Assembly (NCBI GenBank): GCA_028583605.1
Contig: CM053329.1
Location: forward strand, 38,414,661 to 38,478,660
Reading direction: 5' to 3'
Length of the DNA stretch: 64,000 nucleotides
Source of the DNA: Dastarcus helophoroides
Taxonomy: Eukaryota; Arthropoda; Insecta; Coleoptera; Bothrideridae
The position numbers were made by a program, and so were the translations under genes. Shown one piece after another: positions 11,787-23,617 of this stretch (position 1 is its first letter; each line of letters opens with the position of its first letter). The notes beneath the pieces were generated by a model, which was given only the letters and a program-made list of their open reading frames with translations, had not been told where the DNA came from and did no database searches.

Positions 11787-13680
11787 AAAAATTAATTAAT
11801 TAATTAATTATGATTAATTAAGCCTAATTAACTAGATATTTATTATTATTATTATTTATTTAATTAATTAATAGCAAGTTAATTAAACGAAGTAATGGTA
11901 ATTAATTAATTAACCAATTAATTACTAATACTAAATAATTATTATAGAAAGCTACATGTTTAAGTAATTAGTTAATTACCGGTAATTAACCTACTTAATT
12001 AGCTATTAATTATTTAATAATAATTAATTAAATGAATTAATAAATATCTAATTTACTAAATAGTAATTAAATACTAATTAACCTATTAATTAATTAATTA
12101 ATTACGATTACTTGGTCTAATTAAATAGCTATTAGGTAATTAATTAATAATTAAGTAATTACTAATACTAGATAATTATTATAAAAGCTACATTTTAAAA
12201 ATAGTTAATTAACTAACTAATAATGAATTATTAGCTAGTTAATTAATAGCCAGTTAATTAAGTTTAATAATAGCAATTTATTAATCATTTAAAAATGTAG
12301 CTTTTTATAATAATTATCTAATATTAGGAAATAATTAACTAATTATGATTACTTAGCTTAATTAATTAGTTACTAATTAACTTATTAATTGATTACCATT
12401 ACTTAGCTTAATTAACCTAGCTATTAATTAATTAATTACTTATACTAAATAATTATTATAAAATTAATTTAAGTAACGAGTTATTAATTAATAAATTGGT
12501 TATTTAATTGATTGTAAAAATATAGTTTTTATAATAACTATTTAGTATTAGTAATTAATTAATTATTTAATTAATAGCTAATTAATTTAGTAATTACTAA
12601 TACTAAATAATTATTATAAAAGCTACCTTTTTACAAATAGGTAATTAACTAATTAATAATGAATTATTAGCTAGTTAATTAAGCTAATTAATTAATAGCC
12701 AGTTAATTCAATATATTAATTATTTAAAAATGTAGCCTTTTATAATAATTATCTAATATTAGGAAATAATTAATTAATTATGGTTACCTAGCTTAATTAA
12801 GTAGTTACTAATTAACTAACTAATTAATTAATTACCATTGCTTAGTAATACTAAATAATTATTATAAAATTAATTTAATTAACGAGCCATTAATTAATTA
12901 ATTAGTTACTTAATTAATTATAAAAATGTAGTTTTTATAATAACTATTTAGTATTAGTAATTATTTAATTAGTTAATTAATACAAATGAACTAATAAATT
13001 AATTACCATTACTTAGCCTAATTAACTGGCTAATAATTTAATAATTACTAATACTATATAATTATTATAAAATGTTATATTTTACAATTAAATAATTAAC
13101 TAATTAATTAATGAATTATTAGCTAGTTAATTTAGCCAATTAATTAATTAAGTCAGTGAATGAAGTTAATTAATAGTAATTAATTAGTTACTTAAACATG
13201 TAGCTTTTTATAATAATTATTTAGTATTAGTAATTAATTAAATAATTATTATTACTTAGCTTATTTAACTAGTTATTAATTAATTAATTACAATTACTTA
13301 GTTTAATTAACTAGCTATTAATTTATTAAATAATTACTAATACTAAATAGTTATTAGAAAAACTACATTTTTACAATTAATTAACTAATTAATTAGTTAA
13401 TAGCACGTTAATTAAATTAATTTATAGTAATTAATTAAATGTAGCTTTTTATAATAATAATTTAGTATCGTAATAGTTAACTAATTGAATCATAATTAAG
13501 AGTAATAATATATATCTATTAATTAAGAACTAATTAATCAAGTTAAATAATTAACTCAATCATTATTAGAAAAGTTACATTTTTACCATTAATTAATTGA
13601 TAATTAATTATTTAAAAATGCTATAAATAATTAATTAAAACTAATAAGTAAATTAGTTAATTATAAAAAGCTTGAAGAAA
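11787..13680. repeat. TTAATTAA-rich satellite array, second part
   Basis: This continues the array of 8526-10800 with the same marker blocks (GATTACTTAGCTTAATTAA, AAAAATGTAGCTTTTTATA, ACTAATACTAAATAATTA). Copies are less regular towards the right end, where array words decay into single-copy sequence at about 13680. Confidence 0.85.
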
Positions 13681-13689
13681 AATGGTCGT

Positions 13690-14590
13690 ACAAAAAATCA
13701 AAAAATAGCCTCAAGTTTTAATTTTCAAATCTTGGGTTTAATAATATTTAGTGACAGAAGAGATACGGTTAACTAAACCAGGGTAAAAATTTTGGAAAAA
13801 AAATTCGTGCCTCGGAAGTACACGAATGCCTCGATTCTTTCGCAGCGGGGCGACGAAAACGACGTCATTCTGCCGAAATTTGTACGTTGCCCCATCCCAG
13901 CGGGGCACATTTATCTATTCCCATTCTACTTCTTTTGAAAAGGACGCAACAGACCGGGTTACTATATCCAATAACTTCTTCAACTGTCTAGCTGAAGGCA
14001 ACGAAGTCGAAACACTAAGCAACACCGCTACCACCTTTCAAAACTGGTAAATTTATTTTTCGGACCGAGCAATTTGGGTTTGAATATTTTTTAAGATTTA
14101 TGGACGGTCATCGAATTAACCACTAATTTTTGTAAATATCGGATATAATTAGGAACGTTTCGGGGAGATTTATGTGAAACTTATTGTAATTCGGAAGGGG
14201 GGGACGCCGTGAAGCGAATGATGAAAGTTTAGAGGAGAATTTTTATTTAATTTAGTTAATTAGTTGATTATACACTCAATATTCATTAGTAAACGTACAA
14301 GCGTAATTTCATTTTGAAGTTGTTAAGCTATTAGTAGATTTCGTGTTATATCATCACGAAATTTAGGTTAAGTTTCGTCTAGACTGTCGAAAATATTCTG
14401 TGTAATTAACAAAAGGTCCACCCATGTTTACATTGTTTTAAAATTCGTCTCATCCACTGACTTAAATTCAGCAAAGTAATCCTCATCAGATGTAACAAAC
14501 GACATAAATTAAATCCAAAGAGCATCTGATTGTAAAAGTGGAACTTTATTCAACAAAGAATTAATTCTTTCGAATTTGTTTGAAGTCAAA
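13690..14590. other. Single-copy segment, no gene recognised
   Basis: This is ordinary-composition sequence between two arrays. A 74-codon plus ORF at 13826-14050 is the least repetitive ORF in the neighbourhood, but it has no recognisable domain and no splice context I can defend. I see no promoter or terminator signal. Confidence 0.45.
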
Positions 14591-14592
14591 CT

Positions 14593-14818
14593 TAAAAAAA
14601 TTGAAATATAGAACGTGTCCCCTGAAACCAAGAAAGATTAAAAAAAACACAACAAAGGTTGCTCTAACGTGATCTTCAGTTTCTCTCTGAAGATCACAGC
14701 TTGGCTGTCGAAACGCGTCAGAGCAACCTTTGTTGTGTTTTTTAATCTTTCTTGGTTTCAGGGGACAAGTTCTGTATTTCAATTTTTGAAGATAACCAAG
14801 GACCAGTCCGTTCCACCA
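14593..14818. mobile_element. Foldback MITE copy 2, right arm complete
   Basis: The right arm is complete: GAGCAACCTTTGTTGTG, TTTTTAATCTTTCTTGG, TTTCAGGGGACAAG, TTGAAGATAACCAAGGACC and the terminus AGTCCGTTCCACCAAA. The left arm is truncated and begins at the AATTGAAATA segment. The two arms are nearly exact reverse complements and meet at the CTTCAG...CTGAAG centre near 14680. It has no coding capacity; a 73-codon ORF here reads through the arms. Confidence 0.8.
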
Positions 14819-17640
14819 AACTTAAAAAAGGTCAAAATCTAGAAAAAGTCTGAATTTTGAAAAATAAGCGAATATTTAAAAAACTGAAAATTTTCAGAAT
14901 TCGAAATTTCCAGAATTCGAAATTTTCAGAATTCGAAAATTTTCACAATTCGAAATCTTCATTATTCGAAATTTTGGTAAAAATGGGAATTTGAAAAAAA
15001 CGGAAATTGTGAAATCTGGCTGTTTTAAGAAATTCGAAATTATAAAAAATTCAACATTTAGGAAGGATGAAAATTTTGATAGAAATTTCCAAAAAAAATC
15101 ACAATTTTTTTAAAACATTGAATTCTGCAGACGTAAGTCAAAGTATTGGAAAAAAAAGTCCAACTTTGAAAAAAATAGGTAGAATTTTCATAAAAGCAAG
15201 ATTTTTTTTAAAAATTCAAAATTTCGAATAGTCGAAATATTCAAAAAAATCGAAATTTGCAAAAAAAGCCAAAATGTTAAAAAAAATAGCAATTTTTAAA
15301 AAACTGTAAGATGCGGCTTTTGCAAAAGTCAAAACTTCGAACTAAATTTCAATTTTAAACCAAATTGAAATTTTGAATTTTAAAAAGAATCGAAATTCTA
15401 TTATTTGAAGTTGAACTTTCCAGAAAGATCAAAATCTAAAAAAAGTCGGAATTTTGAAAAAGAAGTCAATATTTAAAAAACTAAACATTTTTAAAATTTA
15501 AAATTTTCATAATTCGAAATTTTATAAAAATGGGAATTTCAAAAAAGCGAAAATTTTGAAATCTGAAAACGTTTTAAATAATTTAAAATTACAAAAAATT
15601 GAAAATTTGGAAACGGTGGAAATGGTAAAATGTGAAATTTTTCAAAAAATGTTGAATCTTCAAACGTAAGTTAAAAATTTTTAAAAAATTGTCAAAATTT
15701 TGAAAAAAATAAGCACCTTTTTCAAATTTCGAAACAAAACTGAAAATTTGAAGTCGAACTTTCCAAAAAGACTAAAATTTAGAAAAAAGTCGCAATTCTG
15801 GAAAAAATCAAATATTTAAAAAAGTGAAAATTTTGAGAATTTAAAATTTTGATGAAAATTGGAATTTGGCAAAAGCTGACATTTTTAAATCTGGAAACGT
15901 TTCAAAAAAATCTAAATTACATAAAATTGAACATTTGGAAAGGAAGGGAATTTTAAAAAGTGGAAATTTTTAAAAAAAGTTGCCATTTTTAAAGAATGTC
16001 GAATTCTCCAAACGTAAGTTAAAATTTTTAAAAAATTGTCAAAATTTTGAAAAAATAAAGACATTTTTCAAATTTTGAAGTCCAACTTCCCAAAAAGGTG
16101 AAAATCTAGAAAAAAGTCGCAATTCTGAAAAAAATCGAATATTTAAAAAATCGAAAATTTTGAGAGTTTGAAATTTTGATGAAAATTGGAATTTCACAAA
16201 AGTGGAAATTTTTGAAATTTGGAAACGTTTTAAAAAATTTAAAATTAGATTTTTTCGAAAATTTTGAAATTCACTTAGTTTGGAATCATGTTTTAATTTC
16301 GTTTTTTCTGGATACTTCAATTTTTTTCTTTTTATTTCAATATTTTTTCGACTGTTCTTGAAAATTTCGACACTTTTTTCTAAATTTTTAATGAACATCT
16401 TCACCTTTCTCAAGATTTCGTTTTTTCTTAAGAAAAATAACTTTTTTCGAAAATTTCAAATAGTTTTATAAATGTGATGGTATCTGAAAATTTCTAGATT
16501 TTTTTGAAAAGTTTGTTTTTTTCCAAATTTCCACGTTTTCAAGGTTATCATTAAAAAAAAATTAATCTAGAAAACGAGGAAGTTTTGAAGTAAATTGTTA
16601 AAAAAAATCGTAGTTTTCAAAAATGATAGAATTTTTTAGACACAAGTCGCAATATTAAAAAAAAATGTCCAAATTTTGAGATAATAGGCGCAATTTACAT
16701 AAAAAGTCAAGAATTATAAAAAATTTAATTTCTGAAAAAAGTAAGGAAATTTACGAAAGTCAAAATTTGAAAATAAATTTGTATTTTGAACAAAATGAAC
16801 TTTTTGAAATTTAGAAGTCTACATTTTTAAAAACCCAGTATTTTTTAAAACCCAGTATTTTTTAAAACCCAGTATTTTTTAAAAAAGTGCATATTAAAAT
16901 AGTAGCATTTTTAAAAGGAAAGTAAAAAGAAGAAGAAAAAGAAGAAGAAATGAAAGAAATTTTCAAACAGCCAAATTTCGAAAGAGTCGAAAATTTAAAG
17001 TCGCATTTCCACCAAAGTCAAAATCCAGAAAAAAGTTGAATTGGTTTTGGAAAAAACGTCCAATTTTTGAACAATTTTCAAATTTCGAAGCAAAGCCGAA
17101 AATTTGAAGTCGAACTTTCCAAAAAGGTCAAAATCTAGAAAAAAGTCGCGATTCTGGAAAAAATCGAATATTTAAAAAACTGAAAATTTTAATGTAAACT
17201 GGAATTTGACAAAAGCGGAAATTTTGAAATTTGGAAACGTTTTAGAAAAATCAAAATTAGATTTTTTTCGAAATGTTTGACCCTTCACCTAGATTGCAAT
17301 TTTTGTAAAAATTTCGTTCTTTCTGAATATTTCATTGTTTTTTTTTATATTTCAATATTTTTTCGACTATTCGAGAAAATTTCTGCACTTTTTTTTCTAA
17401 ATTTCTCATTGAAAATCTCCACCTTTCTCAAGATTTCGTTTTTTCTTAAGAAAAATAACTTCTTTCGAAAATTTGGAATATTTTTAAAAATGTGAAGGTA
17501 TTTGAACATTTTTAGATATGTTTGAAAAGTTCGTCTTTTTCGAATTTTTACTTTTTCAAAATAGCCATTTTTTAAAAAAAATTCTAATTTATAAAACGTG
17601 GAAATTTTGAAATGTCGAAATTGTTAAAAAAAATCGTAAT
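14819..17640. repeat. Degenerate satellite with about 1.03-kb duplication and polarity switches
   Basis: A-rich GTCGAAATTTTG-type repeats predominate. A marker, GAAGTCGAACTTTCC followed by AAAAAGGTCAAAATC, recurs near 15405, 15755, 16080 and 17105. The segment 16050-16560 is repeated at about 17080-17600, both including an A-rich to T-rich switch (at about 16255 and 17270) and the TTTCTTAAGAAAAATAACTT block. Bases 16832-16882 hold three tandem copies of an AAAACCCAGTATTTTTT unit. A (GAA)-rich microsatellite lies at about 16925-16955. Confidence 0.75.
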
Positions 17641-17651
17641 TTTCAAAAATG

Positions 17652-17762
17652 ATCATTTTTTTTGGTGGAACGGACTAGTCATTTGGTATCTTCAAAAATT
17701 GAAAAACAAATCTTGTCCCCTGAAACCAAGAAAGATTAAAAAACATAGCAACGGTTGCTCAT
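17652..17762. mobile_element. Foldback MITE copy 3, left half only
   Basis: The segment runs from GGTGGAACGGACTAGTC through CTTGTCCCCTGAAACCAAG to GGTTGCTC. It interrupts the satellite at a point where a paralogous unit (16617-16660) is uninterrupted. ATGATCA occurs on both sides of the insert, suggesting a target duplication of about 7-8 bp. The right half is missing. Confidence 0.7.
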
Positions 17763-17828
17763 GATCAAATTTTTCAGAAACAAATCGCAATATTAGAAAA
17801 AAATGTCCAAATTTTGAGACAATAGGCG

Positions 17829-17936
17829 CGATAAAAAACCAAGATGTTTATTAATTTTATTTAATATTTTCTGTTGAATAAAATGCATAAACATAATATT
17901 TCGGACCAATAGGAGTCCACCATGGAGAAAATATTA
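17829..17936. mobile_element. Small insertion with 11-bp inverted repeats
   Basis: Compared with the uninterrupted paralogue at about 16687, roughly 107 bp is inserted before AAGAATTATA. It contains TAATATTTTCT at 17862-17872 and its exact inverse AGAAAATATTA at 17926-17936, plus a GGACC-aatag-GAGTCC near-palindrome. It could be a very short MITE or a trimmed end of a larger element. The family is not recognised. Confidence 0.5.
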
Positions 17937-20530
17937 AGAATTATAAAAATGGAATTTCTGAAAAAAGTGAAGAAATCTACGAATGTCAAAATTTGAAAAC
18001 AAATTTAAATTTTGTGCAAAGTGAATATTTTGAAATTTGAAAAAGTCTACGTTTTTAAAAACTCAATATTTTTCAAAAAAGTGCAGATTAACAAAGCGGC
18101 ATTTTTGAAAGGAAAGAAAGAAAAGAAATTTCCAAAAAGTAAAACTTCGAAACAGAGTCGAAAATTTGAAGCCGAATTTTCCAAAAGAATCAAAATGTAG
18201 AAAAAAAAGTTGAAATTCTAAAAAAATCGAATATTTAAAAACCGAAAATGTTGAGAATTCGAAATTTTGAGAATTGGAAATTTTAAAAATTCGAAATTTT
18301 GATAAAAATTGGAATTTGATAAAAAAAACGGAAATATTTAAATTTGGAAATGTTTTAAGAAATTCCAAATTACAAAAATTTGAAAATTTAGGAAGGGTGC
18401 AAATTCTGAGATGTCACAATTTTCGAAACAGTCGCATTTTCAAAAAATGTCAAATCTTCAGACGAAAGTTAAAGATCCTTAAAAAGAAGTCCAAATTTTG
18501 AAATTTACAAGTCGAAATTTGAAAATAAATTTAAATTGTGATCAAAATGAACATTTTGAAATTTGAAAAATGTATAGATTTTTAAAAACTCAGTATTTTT
18601 CAAAAAAGTGCATATTAAAAAAGCGGCATTTTTAAAAGGAAAGAAAGGAGAAAGGAAAGAAATTACCAAAAAGCAACAGAAACAGAGTCTATACCGAACT
18701 TTTCCAAAAAGATCAAAATATAGAAAAAAAAGTTGAAATTCTAAAAAAATCGAATATTTAAAAACCGAAAATGTTGAGAATTCGAAATTTTGAGAATTGG
18801 AAATTTTGAAAATTCGAAATGTTGATAAAAATTGGAATTTAAAAGAAAAAAACGGAAATATTTAAATTTGGAAATGTTTTAGGAAATTCCAAATTACAAA
18901 AAATTGAAAATTTAGGAAGGTGCAAATTTTGAGATGTCACGATTTTCGAAACAGTCGCATTTTCAAAAAATGTCAAATTCTTTAGCCGAAAGTTAAAAAT
19001 CTTTAAAAAGAAGTCCAAATTTTGAAATTTACAAGTCGAAATTTGAAAATAAATTTAAATTTTGAACAAAATGAACATTTTGAAATTTGAAAAAGTCTAG
19101 ATTTTAAAAACTCAGTATTTTGTAAAAAAGTGCAGATTAAAAGAGCGGCATTTTTAAAAGGAAAGAAAGAAGGAGAAAGGAAAGAAATTTACAAAAAGCA
19201 AAACTTGAAAACAGAGTCTATGCCGAATTTTCCAAAAAGATTAAAATATAGAAAAAAAAGTTGAAATCCTTAAAAAGTCGAATATTTAAAAGCCGAAAAT
19301 GTTGAGAATTCCAAATTTTGAGAATTGGAAATTTTGAAAATTCGAAATTTTAAGAACTCGAAATTTTGATAAAAATTGGAATTTGAAAAAAACGGTAATT
19401 TTTAAATCTGGAAATGTTTCAAGAAATTCGAAATTACGAAATTCAGAAAGGGTGACAATTTTGAGAAGTCAAAATTTTCAAAAAAGCCGCATTTTCAAAA
19501 AATGTCAAATTCTTCAGACGAAAGTTAAAAATCTTTAAAAAGAAGACCAAATTTTGAAATTTACAAGTCGAAATTTGAAAATAAATTTAAATTTTGAACA
19601 AAATGAACATTTTGAAATTTGAAAAAGTCTAGATTTTTAAAAACTCAGTTTTTTCAAAAAAGTGCAGATTAAAGAAGCGGCATTTTGAAAAGGAAAGAAA
19701 GAAGAGAAAGGAAAGAAATTTCCCAAAAAGCAAAATTTCGAAACGCAGTCTATGCCGAATTTTCCAAAAAGATCAAATTGTAGAAAAAAAAGTTGAAATT
19801 CTAAAAAAATCGAATATTTAAAAACCAAAAATGTTAAGAATTTTAAATTTTGAGAATTGGAAATTTTGAAAATTCGAAATTTTGAGAACTCGAAATTTTG
19901 ATAAAAATTGGAATTTGAAACACCGAACATTTTCAGCATTCTTTTCAAAACAGTTATGTCAAAATTTTGAAGAAATAAAATTTGGAAATTTTTAAGATTG
20001 CGAGGGGAAAATCGAAATTAAAAAAAACAAACATTTTCAAATGAAGTCAACATTTCGAGAAAAAATGAAACATTTTGAAAAAAGTGGAAATTATGAAAAA
20101 ATGAAAATTTGGAAAAAGTCGAAATTTTCGAAAATGAAACTAGAAATTTTCCAGTACTTATTTTAAAATTTTTAAAAATTTCGAAAAAAGTTGTTTAAGA
20201 AAAGACGAAATCTTGAAAAAGTGGAGATTTTCCATTAATGGGAATTAAAAAAAATGTCGAAATTTTGAAGCAAAGTCGAAATATTCAAAAAGGTGAATTT
20301 TTGAGGAAAAAATAAAACGAAATAAAAACGAAATATTCAAAAAGAAAGAACGAAATTCTTTGAAAAATTGCCAACTAAGGGAAAAGTAAAAATTTTAATA
20401 TTTTGAAAGAAGCGCTAAATAAAGAAATCGATTTTTTGAAACAAAATCGACTTAAAAGAGTTGACATTTCCAAAACTGCGTCAGAATATTTAGAGGTAGA
20501 AATGTCCAAAAAAATTATCGAAAAAAACCA
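17937..20530. repeat. Degenerate satellite with four higher-order copies of about 527 bp
   Basis: The marker GCGGCATTTTT followed by GAAAGGAAAGAAAG occurs at about 18096, 18623, 19145 and 19677, giving periods of about 527, 522 and 532 bp. Each unit contains the same series (AAGTTGAAATTCTAAAAAAA, GAGAATTGGAAATTTT, GTCAAATTCTTCAGACG). The repeat dissolves into irregular GTCGAAATTTTG-type sequence after about 19960. The 95-119-codon ORFs between 18063 and 20762 are repeat or MITE products. Confidence 0.8.
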
Positions 20531-20532
20531 TA

Positions 20533-20812
20533 ATTTTGGTGGAACGGACTGTTCCTTGGTTGTCTTCAAAAATGGAAGTACAAATCTTGTCCCCTTAAAC
20601 AAAGAAAGATTAAAAAACATAATAAAGGTTGCTTTAACGCGTTTCGATAGCCAAACTATCATTTTTTTTTTGAGTATCTCTCTGAAGATGGTAGTTTGGC
20701 TATCGAAACGAGCTAAAGCAACCTTTGTTGTTCTTTGTTGTGCTTGTTGTTGTGTTTTTTAATCTTTCTTGATTTCAGGGGACAAGATTTATATTTCAAT
20801 TTTTGAAAAAAA
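20533..20812. mobile_element. Foldback MITE copy 4, both arms present
   Basis: The left arm starts GGTGGAACGGACTGTTCC and runs to GCGTTTCGATAGCCAAAC. After a T-rich loop the right arm returns with GTTTGGCTATCGAAACG, GCAACCTTTGTTGTT and CTTGATTTCAGGGGACAAG. The outermost 20 or so bases of the right arm are decayed. The centre contains the CTCTCTGAAGAT motif also seen in copies 2 and 5. A 119-codon ORF spans it by chance. Confidence 0.8.
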
Positions 20813-20884
20813 CCATGCAGTTTTAAAAAAATTTAGGACACAAGTCGAAATATCAAGAGTATTGTTGAAATTGCAAGATTATTG

Positions 20885-20966
20885 ATAGGGATACACAATG
20901 GGCCCGGAAAGGGTGGCCTAAGTCCTGGCCTAAACTTAAGGCAACTCACAACGAATACAGAATCCA
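20885..20966 (+). mobile_element. LINE 3'-tail fragment
   Basis: Bases 20891-20950 match, in inverse orientation, the sequence following the LINE stop codon at about 40075-40130. Shared landmarks are CACAATGGGCCCGGAAAGGG, TGGCCTAAG and TGGCCTAAACTT. I infer that this is the 3' untranslated end of the same LINE family, abutting the TIR element that starts at about 20966. Confidence 0.55.
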
Positions 20967-21916
20967 GGGATAAACTTATGGTTTTGCGTCACCATCACGC
21001 TAAATTACGTTACCAACTGTCTTTAATGTTACATGTTACATTAACTTATACTGATAACCAGAGACTAAATAGACTGAACGTTTCAATGTTGTCTCATACG
21101 TACAGTTGAAGCTAAAATCCGGGGAAGTGGGGAGGTGCATTCCACTACTCTTTGATATGGTCGGATTAAGTAAAATTTGTAAATACGAAACTTGCCGCGT
21201 AACGGTTCTAACGATTTAGATGAAACTTTAGAATTAGGGGCTTTTGGACCAATAGGATACTTTTTATAAGTGCTTTTTGGTGAAAGTTCAGGAGAACTAT
21301 TTTCAAAGACATCTTGGTTTAATACTAAAATAATTTTCTTTCAATACGCGACGCCTGTGTACAATATTGTTAAGCCGGTGCTGTAAACACATCATGATTG
21401 CAGTGAAATGGCGACGCGCGCACGCCGATAATTGAATATTTATATATTTTATTTTTACCTCCCCAAAGAATGAAACTCTTGATTTTCCTTCACTAATGTG
21501 TTCACTGAGGTTTCAACAATGATCCACAATACACTTCCCCATGTTTACAGCCCATTTTCTTTAAAAAAAACCGATGTTATCTTCGCAAAGGTCTGTCAAA
21601 TAATAAGAGGGCGTTGCGAGCTAGATGGAGCTAGGCTTTCGCCAGGCTTTCAACTGGCTTCACTGTTTACCGTGTTAAGTTCAGTCTATTTAGTCTCTGC
21701 TGATAACAATGAGCAACGTGGTGACGCAAATGAACGTGATGGTGACGCAAATGAACGTTATGGTGACGCAAATGAACGTGATGGTGACGCAAATGAACGT
21801 GATGGTGACGCAAATGAACGTGATGATGACGCAAATGAACGTGATGGTGACGCAAATGAACGTGATAGTGACGCGTGATGATGACCAGTGATGGTGACGC
21901 TAATAAGTTAATCCCA
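20966..21916. mobile_element. Non-autonomous TIR element with internal 21-bp minisatellite
   Basis: The ends are inverted: left GGGATAAACTTAT followed five bases later by GCGTCACCATCACG, and right the mirror image ending GTGATGGTGACGC...AATAAGTTAATCCC. A second inverted pair lies inside (AGAGACTAAATAGACTGAAC at about 21059 and its inverse at about 21676). I could not identify a clean target duplication, so the family is open. There is no transposase ORF. The 126-codon plus ORF at 21498-21878 owes its length to the minisatellite. Confidence 0.6.
21714..21876. repeat. 21-bp minisatellite, about 7-8 copies
   Basis: The unit is GGTGACGCAAATGAACGTGAT. Because 21 is divisible by three, all six frames stay open across it, giving artificial peptide repeats such as DANERDG (plus) and HVHLRHH (minus). 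The unit contains the GTGATGGTGACGC motif of the host element's terminus, so the array probably grew from the subterminal sequence. Confidence 0.9.
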
Positions 21917-22182
21917 TATCAAAAGTCATTCAAGCGTCTAAAGAAGTTTTTGTTTCAAAAATGGAGCTTTTGATATTTCAAATTTCGGAAAATAGTCGAT
22001 ATTTCGTTGAAATCACAAAAATTTGTCTTTTTTTTCGAAATTCGCGTTATTTTGTATTTAGTTTCAAAGTTTTGCTTTTAAACTTTGATTTAGTTTAGAT
22101 TTCAATCGCAACATTTCTGGAGAGTAGTGCGTTCAATTGTAGGAAGTGTACGGTACTTGATCAGATACCCCACGTCACGTGA

Positions 22183-22248
22183 CTTGAGGTAGTTCATTTA
22201 TGAGAGCGTTTGACAGCGACTTGAGGGTTCTAGGTTCGATCGACAGAA
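22183..22248 (+). ncRNA. tRNA-like Pol III segment, probable SINE head
   Basis: An A-box-like run (TAGTTCATTTATGAGAG, 22190-22206) is followed about 26 bp later by a consensus B box (GGTTCGATC, 22233-22241). This matches the spacing and D-arm/T-arm wording of a tRNA-derived promoter. The acceptor stem does not pair well, so this is more likely a SINE head or tRNA pseudogene than a functional tRNA. Confidence 0.45.
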
Positions 22249-23090
22249 GTGATTGAACGTATTGAAGATTCGAGTGTGGTATCAATTTCTAAATGTCGAG
22301 AATTGAAGAATTTTTGAATTCAACTTTTCGAAATTTCGCTTAAAATTCGAAATTTCAAATGGCATCGATAATTCTGGTGAATATTTCAGCTTAATTTACT
22401 GTACGAGTAAACGTATTGCTAGAATTTGCATGTTTTGCGAAGAAATCATTGTTGGACCAAACAAGGGCCAATAAGAAATGATCGTGAAACGAACGAACCG
22501 TAAGCAAGGCGCCAGCGATGGTGTGGGAGCGAGGCTGAGGCCACGGAGATGGTGTTCGTGTGGCTCGCCCACCGTACCAAGGCGCCGCATCAGTTCGCGA
22601 ATCTCGAACAGTCTCGTCGTAAACAAGTACCACCAAAAGTACCGAACCCGACAGCAATGAACCTTGACATTCTATAAACAACAGTAAACAAACCAGCAAC
22701 GAACGACGCTGCTGATTTTTTAAACAAAGTCGCTGCCACTCCGATAATTGGCTACTCATTTCTCTAGCAGAACTAGAATTCTTGAGCACTACTAATCTTA
22801 TGTTGGTTTGACAGTTTGAAAAATTTACATTTGGTCACTTTCGGACAAAAGTTGATGCAACTATTTTCATATTAGTTTCAAACGTGTGAAATATTAATTA
22901 ATTGATTATCAAGAGCGATGTATGAAATCGTTAGGTCTTCAAAATAGACGTTTGATTCCAGGGATTAAAAAAAAAGCTAGATATGTTCACAGGACAAAAG
23001 AAATTCCTTCGGCCACTATAAATATTAAAAAACATAATAGAAACTAATATATTTTATTTATAGAACCACCAGCGGTTCAAACATTATCAT
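22249..23090. other. Single-copy segment with a GC-rich patch (22480-22640), no gene recognised
   Basis: Overlapping ORFs occur on both strands (132 codons minus at 22391-22789; 76 minus; 60 plus). GC-rich sequence lacks stops, which explains the overlap, and none of the translations shows a domain I recognise. The patch could be a decayed coding fragment or a regulatory island. I cannot decide from sequence alone. Confidence 0.35.
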
Positions 23091-23430
23091 CAAAAATTAA
23101 ATTAACATAATGTGGCACCAGATAAATTCCCGATGGAAGCAAAGGGTAAAGCCTCAACTCTAGGGGTCTTGCGGCACCACATCTACCTGTGCCCGCCTTT
23201 TTTGCATAATCCACATACCCGTAAAAGCGCCATAAATTAGGATATTCGATGAACGCGGGCGCCGCCGTTGCCCTCTTCGTGGGTGCGAAACAATGGATCG
23301 GGCATTTCGGGCGCGTTGCGTCCTCGTTTCGGATGGCAAAAGTGCCCTTTTCATTCGACTTTATGCGACACACTGGCGGATGGATTTTATTGGTTCGACC
23401 ACCGAGGTGGAAATAAGATCAACGCGAAGT
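23091..23430. other. GC-rich single-copy island
   Basis: Bases 23130-23420 are GC-rich and rich in CG dinucleotides in a very AT-rich locus. A 98-codon minus ORF (23077-23373) and a 114-codon plus ORF (23268-23612) overlap here. Neither has a recognisable motif. The island includes an ATTGGTTCG CCAAT-like site near 23390, similar in wording to the one at 29191-29203. Confidence 0.4.
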
Positions 23431-23617
23431 CGATTTTATTGTGTATAAAATTGTCAACTCGATCGACATTATGTTGCGTTCGAAACGCGTTATTGTTCTT
23501 AATGGATAATAAACTTGGGAAGGCGAATGTTAAAGTGGGAATGGCAAATTTGGCTTATGTGTCGATGTTTTTTCTCCGGAAAATTTACTCGTTTGGTGCC
23601 CGTAGGAAGTAGCACTC

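Noticed and set aside
21498..21878. 126-codon ORF with DANERDG repeats as a secreted or repeat protein
   Set aside because: A 21-bp unit keeps all frames open. The minus frame is equally open and the repeat lies inside a transposon-like element.
22391..22789. 132-codon minus-strand ORF as a gene
   Set aside because: Overlapping ORFs on both strands in a GC-rich patch, no domain, and no splice or start context. Kept only as an unexplained island.
23077..23373. 98-codon minus-strand ORF as a coding exon
   Set aside because: No homology recognised and an overlapping plus-strand ORF of similar length; more likely a GC-rich non-coding island.
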